A stretch of 64,000 bases of DNA from assembly GCF_000204055.1 (NCBI RefSeq), contig NW_006768767.1, positions 2,947,352-3,011,351 of the forward strand, given 5' to 3'. Below, in pieces: positions 60,297-64,000 of the stretch (positions within the stretch are counted from its first letter, which is position 1; each line of letters starts with the position of its first letter). A program made the position numbers and the translations under genes. The notes beneath the pieces were generated by a model. It did no database searches and was not told the origin of the DNA. It saw nothing but the letters and a program-made list of their open reading frames with translations. Source of the stretch: Melampsora larici-populina 98AG31 (taxonomy: Eukaryota; Basidiomycota; Pucciniomycetes; Pucciniales; Melampsoraceae).

Positions 60297-60739
60297 TGAA
60301 CTCACGGGGCTATGAGTCGTGAGCCTTGAGAAGTCTGACTCAAACGAACCCCCCCACCTCAAGCTTCGTGAGTGGTTCACATTAAATGAACACCCTTGCC
60401 ATTGAGAGTTGATACCATTTAACTACTAATCTGCTAAATGGGTACACGTGCCCATGAGATTGACACATCTCAACTACGAATCTTCAAGATTACGTACGTG
60501 ATGCACAGTTAAGTTTCCATGAAACCTAAACACATGGCAATCACACAGATCCCATCTAACTCCTCACAACATAATTCAATCGGCACATCAAACACACTAT
60601 AGTCCTATTAGTTCCTCATTTGCATAACAGCGTTTCGGCATATCCACCTTACAACTATCATCAACTCAAGAAGATACCAAACGAAACCAACAGGGAAGAG
60701 CTAACTAGCTTAACGAACTGTCCTCCAACGAATTCAAGG
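60297..60739. other. 3' untranslated part of the retroelement
   Basis: Between the recombinase stop and B1. No gene is seen. Confidence 0.45.
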
Positions 60740-61888
60740 CTAATTATCGGTAAAATCATCTAATCGTTCAACTAACAACCAATCTGCCGTCTCCTTCATT
60801 TCTTTATCACTAAACTTTCGTAAGTAAATCTTATAAGCATCTGAGGCCCATCTACCATGGATCTTCACCTCTTCTCTAGTTGCTCCTAAATTCCAGCGAA
60901 GAGACGCGCCACCGATACGGAAGGAATGGCCAAACAAGATTTGGTCTTTTTCCGATCGACACCCATTCCAAAGTTTACGCAATGCATCAATGACAAAACT
61001 TTTCTTGAAAACAATGGTACGTCCATCCTTCTCACTCGCAAATCCAAACACGGGATCACTTGACTTTCGGGAACGGAAATCGAATATAACCTTCAACGCT
61101 CTCACCGGGTCGAGTCTAGATTTTTGTCGAGGAAGGAAGATGTACTGAATTTCCCCGGGCTTGGCAGTCTTCGCTCCATGAATGGCGATCTTAGCGTAAG
61201 AGTCTTTCGGTCCCCATAAAACATCACCCCAAATCGGCACACGTTTGTTCAGATCATCAGAGACTAATTCACCTAAACGAGCAGTCCCCCAGAAGGCGAC
61301 CAGAGCAATAGCATATAAAACTGCATCCTTCTCGTAAGATAAATCTACCCGCTCTCTTAAAATCGCCAGATCTGATACTAACACCGGTGGTTTTAATTTA
61401 TCTTGCATCTTCAACTCTTGTTCAACTGCTTCAGAGGCTCGAATCAATAAAGCGACCGTGTCATCTTGATCAGAAGGGTAAGTTTTCCGATGAAATTTGT
61501 GCCAAGCCTTCAGACCAGCTATGTACGATTTCAACGTCGTCGATTTAACCGATTCATCGTCATCCACTAAGTTTTCATTCTTCTTTGACGCCCAGACGAC
61601 AAATCCAAGTAGCACATCGGACGAGATTGGTAATAACAATGTTTTATCGATATTCTTTACTTCTGCGTATCTCATAAGTTTTACGATCCCCGAGTTATAG
61701 TGTTTAAGAGTTCCATCTTTCCAAGACCCTCTTAAGAAATGTTGCTGAATTACCTCTAAATCAGATCGATCGATTCCTAAAGCATCTTTCTTAAACGTGC
61801 CAAAAGGTTTAGTTATCTTCGATAGATTTTCTTCATTCTTCTTAGACTTGAGTCCATCAACTGATAAGCTTGACTTCTTCTTCCCCAT
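60740..61888 (-). CDS. Tyrosine recombinase of Ngaro/DIRS-like element, 382 aa
   Basis: A single open exon from a clear ATG. The N-terminal SAM-like core-binding region (about 40-165) is followed by the catalytic domain with Arg204 (GTARLGEL), H321-x-x-R324 (HSFRIGG), H344 in HGRW and the nucleophile Tyr near 352-355 (DAYKIYLRKF). It would integrate the circular cDNA, replacing the DDE integrase of LTR elements. The ATG lies 9 bases after the stop of the upstream RT-RNase H frame, so translation may depend on reinitiation or on alternative splicing. All catalytic residues are present. Confidence 0.9.
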   Translation of the reverse strand: MGKKKSSLSVDGLKSKKNEENLSKITKPFGTFKKDALGIDRSDLEVIQQHFLRGSWKDGTLKHYNSGIVKLMRYAEVKNIDKTLLLPISSDVLLGFVVWASKKNENLVDDDESVKSTTLKSYIAGLKAWHKFHRKTYPSDQDDTVALLIRASEAVEQELKMQDKLKPPVLVSDLAILRERVDLSYEKDAVLYAIALVAFWGTARLGELVSDDLNKRVPIWGDVLWGPKDSYAKIAIHGAKTAKPGEIQYIFLPRQKSRLDPVRALKVIFDFRSRKSSDPVFGFASEKDGRTIVFKKSFVIDALRKLWNGCRSEKDQILFGHSFRIGGASLRWNLGATREEVKIHGRWASDAYKIYLRKFSDKEMKETADWLLVERLDDFTDN

Positions 61889-61897
61889 CGATTTTGT

Positions 61898-63926
61898 TTA
61901 TAATTGTTTAGGAGTGAATTGAAAAAGGAGGGAACGAAGGTCCGGAGGAACTTCAATTTGAATTTCTTTCCTCTTAGAAAGATTTTTCTCCAGGGTCCCT
62001 CTAGACAGGCTGTCGGCTTTATTATCTTTCGACGCGACACGTTTCTGTTTTATATTACAGCCTAACTCCGTAAGTAACTGCTGTATCAATTTCCATTCTT
62101 CATTCACGTCTTTATCTTTAGACTTACGCTTACGAATAGCGTGTTCTGTAGTGGTATTATCGGTATGGACCCAGAACCTACGACCTGCAACTCTCGTTAG
62201 CTTCGCTAACACCAAAAGCCCCAGCCGAATAGCGACCGTCTCCGCCCAGGCTATCCGACGTTTCTGTTCCTTTCGACCTTTCACCTCCCATGTATTCACG
62301 AATTTAAAGCAGGCCCAATAATCTCCTACCAACACTCCTATTCTGTAAACCAGACATTGAACCCACCAAAGAAATGAAAAGGACATGAGCAACCATCTGA
62401 CTCAACTTCTCTTCCAACGCGACCAAAACTCACCCAAAAGATGAGGCTGCGTCGCCTACCCACCCTACCTCTTCAGGTTTCGGGTTTGGAACAATACGGC
62501 AAGCCTCGAATTGTGTCAGGCACACTCTCCATTCTCTAAGATCTTCTAACACATCCAACGGCGCTTTCCTCTTAGCCTGCAGATTCTGCCAAGACTTCTT
62601 CCACCTATACATCGAGTTCAGGTAAGCTGCCATATGTGGTACAATATGAACCGTATGGCACATCCTCCCGACGAATTTTTCGACTTGAGAGTAAGACCAT
62701 GATTCATTTTCATCTAGGAATTCTACTACTTGACCTAACCTTTCCTCTAACTTGTCTTTTGGAAGTCTGACCGTGTGATGTTTCCCGTTCCAGATAAACC
62801 CTAAAAACTTTTGTTCCGTACTGAATTCGTGATTTTTGACGGGATTAGTATCGACGCCCATCAAATTACTCAAGCGCGTGACATCCTCTAAAGACTCTTT
62901 CTTGCCAGGTCTCCTGAAAAGAAGGTTATCATCGACCCAACGAAAAATGGCCGGGAATCCAAGTTCAGCGATCATTATTTGTTTCCAAGTCTCTGCTGGA
63001 GCACCGAAAACGCCACAACTTGCAACTCCACCAAAGCCTACAGCTAAGTCTACCCACAACCTCCCTCTGAAGTCCATAATGATTAAAAACCGACGTTGAC
63101 TATGATGAACTGGCAGTTGGCGATATGCCTTCGCCCAATCGAACACCGCCATCTCCCATTCTCCTGGATTCATGCGGAAGAACTTCGCCACGGTCTTGAA
63201 ATCATCCCAAGTAGTCTCATAATTCTTCTTGTCAACAAAGGAATTAACAGAAGGTATGTCTTTTTCTTTCTTAGGATAAGAAAGATCGTTAATGAGTCTA
63301 ATAGAACCATCTCCATTTACTGCACTACCCATCGGATTAGACCTAAAGAATCCGTATTTCGCATACAACTCTTCGTGAGTAAAAGGGCCGACAATACGTC
63401 CGGCCGCGCGTTCTTTTGCTAATGTCTTCTCTATTTGATCTTTCGCATCTAGTGCTGAGGCGTGGTTGTCCGGAGTAAACCACTTCTTGTCTCCTAAAAT
63501 GTGCGGCGGAATTCCCAAACAGAAGCCATCAACAAAACCATCTAAAATATACGGTATGTCCTCCTTTAGACCAGCCCTCTCCATCAAGGACTTCCACTTC
63601 TCAATTATCATATTACATTTCACTCTCGCCGGCCATTGACTCGCTTCTTTCATTTTGAATATCTTCCGTTCTTTCAATGGTAAAACTGGCTTCTTCCTCC
63701 ATTCATATTCCGAATCATCCGACTCATCCGAACTTTGATCTGATCCATTTCCATCTTTTGCTTTTATCTGAACTTTCTCGACTGATGGCTCTAAATCATG
63801 TTCTTGCAAAGTAGATTCCTGCGATACCTCTTCAACAATAACAACCGAATCTTTGGCCAATGGCCCTCTCAGTCTCAACTGCTCTAAGACCCAGGCACGA
63901 GGTCCTTTCGGGCTATCACCTAGCAA
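61898..63926 (-). CDS. Reverse transcriptase - RNase H polyprotein, 5' end incomplete
   Basis: Exons 63926-62434 and 62342-61898 join across a 91-bp intron (GTGAGT...TTACAG) in the middle of the RNase H start (VGDAASSFG/IGVLVGDYW). RT motifs are LINDLSYP (about 211), VFDWAKAYRQLPV (about 261) and the catalytic box FRWVDDN (about 328), with Trp in place of the usual Tyr before VDD. RNase H motifs are AWAETVAI, VHTDNTTT and ASKDNKADSLSRG. The first residues have no ATG. A splice acceptor (TTGCTAG) immediately precedes GTGATAGCC, so an upstream exon beyond 63930 probably supplies the start. No stop or frameshift is seen. Confidence 0.88.
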
Positions 63927-64000
63927 CGCAAATCAAATACCAAGAAAACAAAAGAAGAGATTTCATTTCAGGACGCCTTCTACATTTTAATTTTATGTCT

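Larger units (their letters stand above)
59454..64000 (-). mobile_element. Ngaro/DIRS-like tyrosine-recombinase retroelement, 5' part beyond window
   Basis: The minus-strand order RT, RNase H, tyrosine recombinase is followed by two identical 289-bp direct repeats separated by 265 bp. This matches the split direct repeat layout (B1-A2-B2) at the 3' end of Ngaro-type elements. The matching A1 copy and any gag-like gene would lie beyond 64000. The frames are open and B1 and B2 appear identical, so insertion looks recent. Ngaro versus another DIRS-order group is not settled. Confidence 0.82.

Overview
This window is nuclear DNA of a filamentous basidiomycete, most likely a rust fungus (Pucciniales). 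The reasons are dense short GT-AG introns (about 65-120 bp), AT-rich spacers, cysteine-rich secreted proteins, an Adp1-type ABC transporter, KDZ and MULE DNA transposons and a tyrosine-recombinase retroelement. No tRNA, rRNA, CRISPR array or bacterial-type feature was recognised. The taxonomic call is inference, not a database match.

Host genes. 439-2062 (+) encodes a CAP/SCP secreted protein whose 5' exons are uncertain. 3889-4921 (+) is the E2-like autophagy enzyme ATG10 (3 exons, 283 aa). 5805-11935 (-) is a large MDM1-type tether with TM-PXA-RGS-PX-Nexin_C domains (6 exons, one GC-AG intron). 13686-17769 (-) is an Adp1-like ABCG transporter (12 exons, 1017 aa). 50305-51064 (-) is a small secreted CFEM protein with two micro-exons. 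52165-54038 (+) is a Ser/Thr-rich single-pass membrane protein. 55082-57272 (+) is a POT1-like telomere end-binding protein (4 exons, 632 aa). 58335-58878 (+) is a 153-aa glycine-rich secreted protein.

Mobile DNA fills about 18-48 kb and 59.5-64 kb. A KDZ element (about 18.4-30.0 kb) has near-identical 198-bp inverted repeats, a broken KDZ transposase, a broken partner gene and two degenerate tandem arrays. A MULE (32259-40142) has a 9-bp target duplication and carries a broken transposase / zinc-knuckle / OTU-protease gene plus a small proline-rich gene. Several MITE families are present, including a PIF/Harbinger-type MITE inserted in a relative. At the right edge a Ngaro/DIRS-like element with split direct repeats (B1-A2-B2) has open RT-RNase H and tyrosine-recombinase frames and looks young.

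Standout observations. (1) At 47981-48443 a segment with two introns is followed by a near-identical copy from which both introns are missing exactly, a signature of RNA-mediated local duplication. (2) Seven of eight in-frame stops in the KDZ and MULE genes are TGA, and six of the seven follow a T, as expected for TCG-to-TTG RIP-like mutation. The Ngaro-like element is untouched. (3) The MULE transposase has Lys where the catalytic Glu should be. (4) The CFEM protein has His where the heme-ligand Asp usually sits. (5) The POT1 candidate has about 250 extra N-terminal residues.
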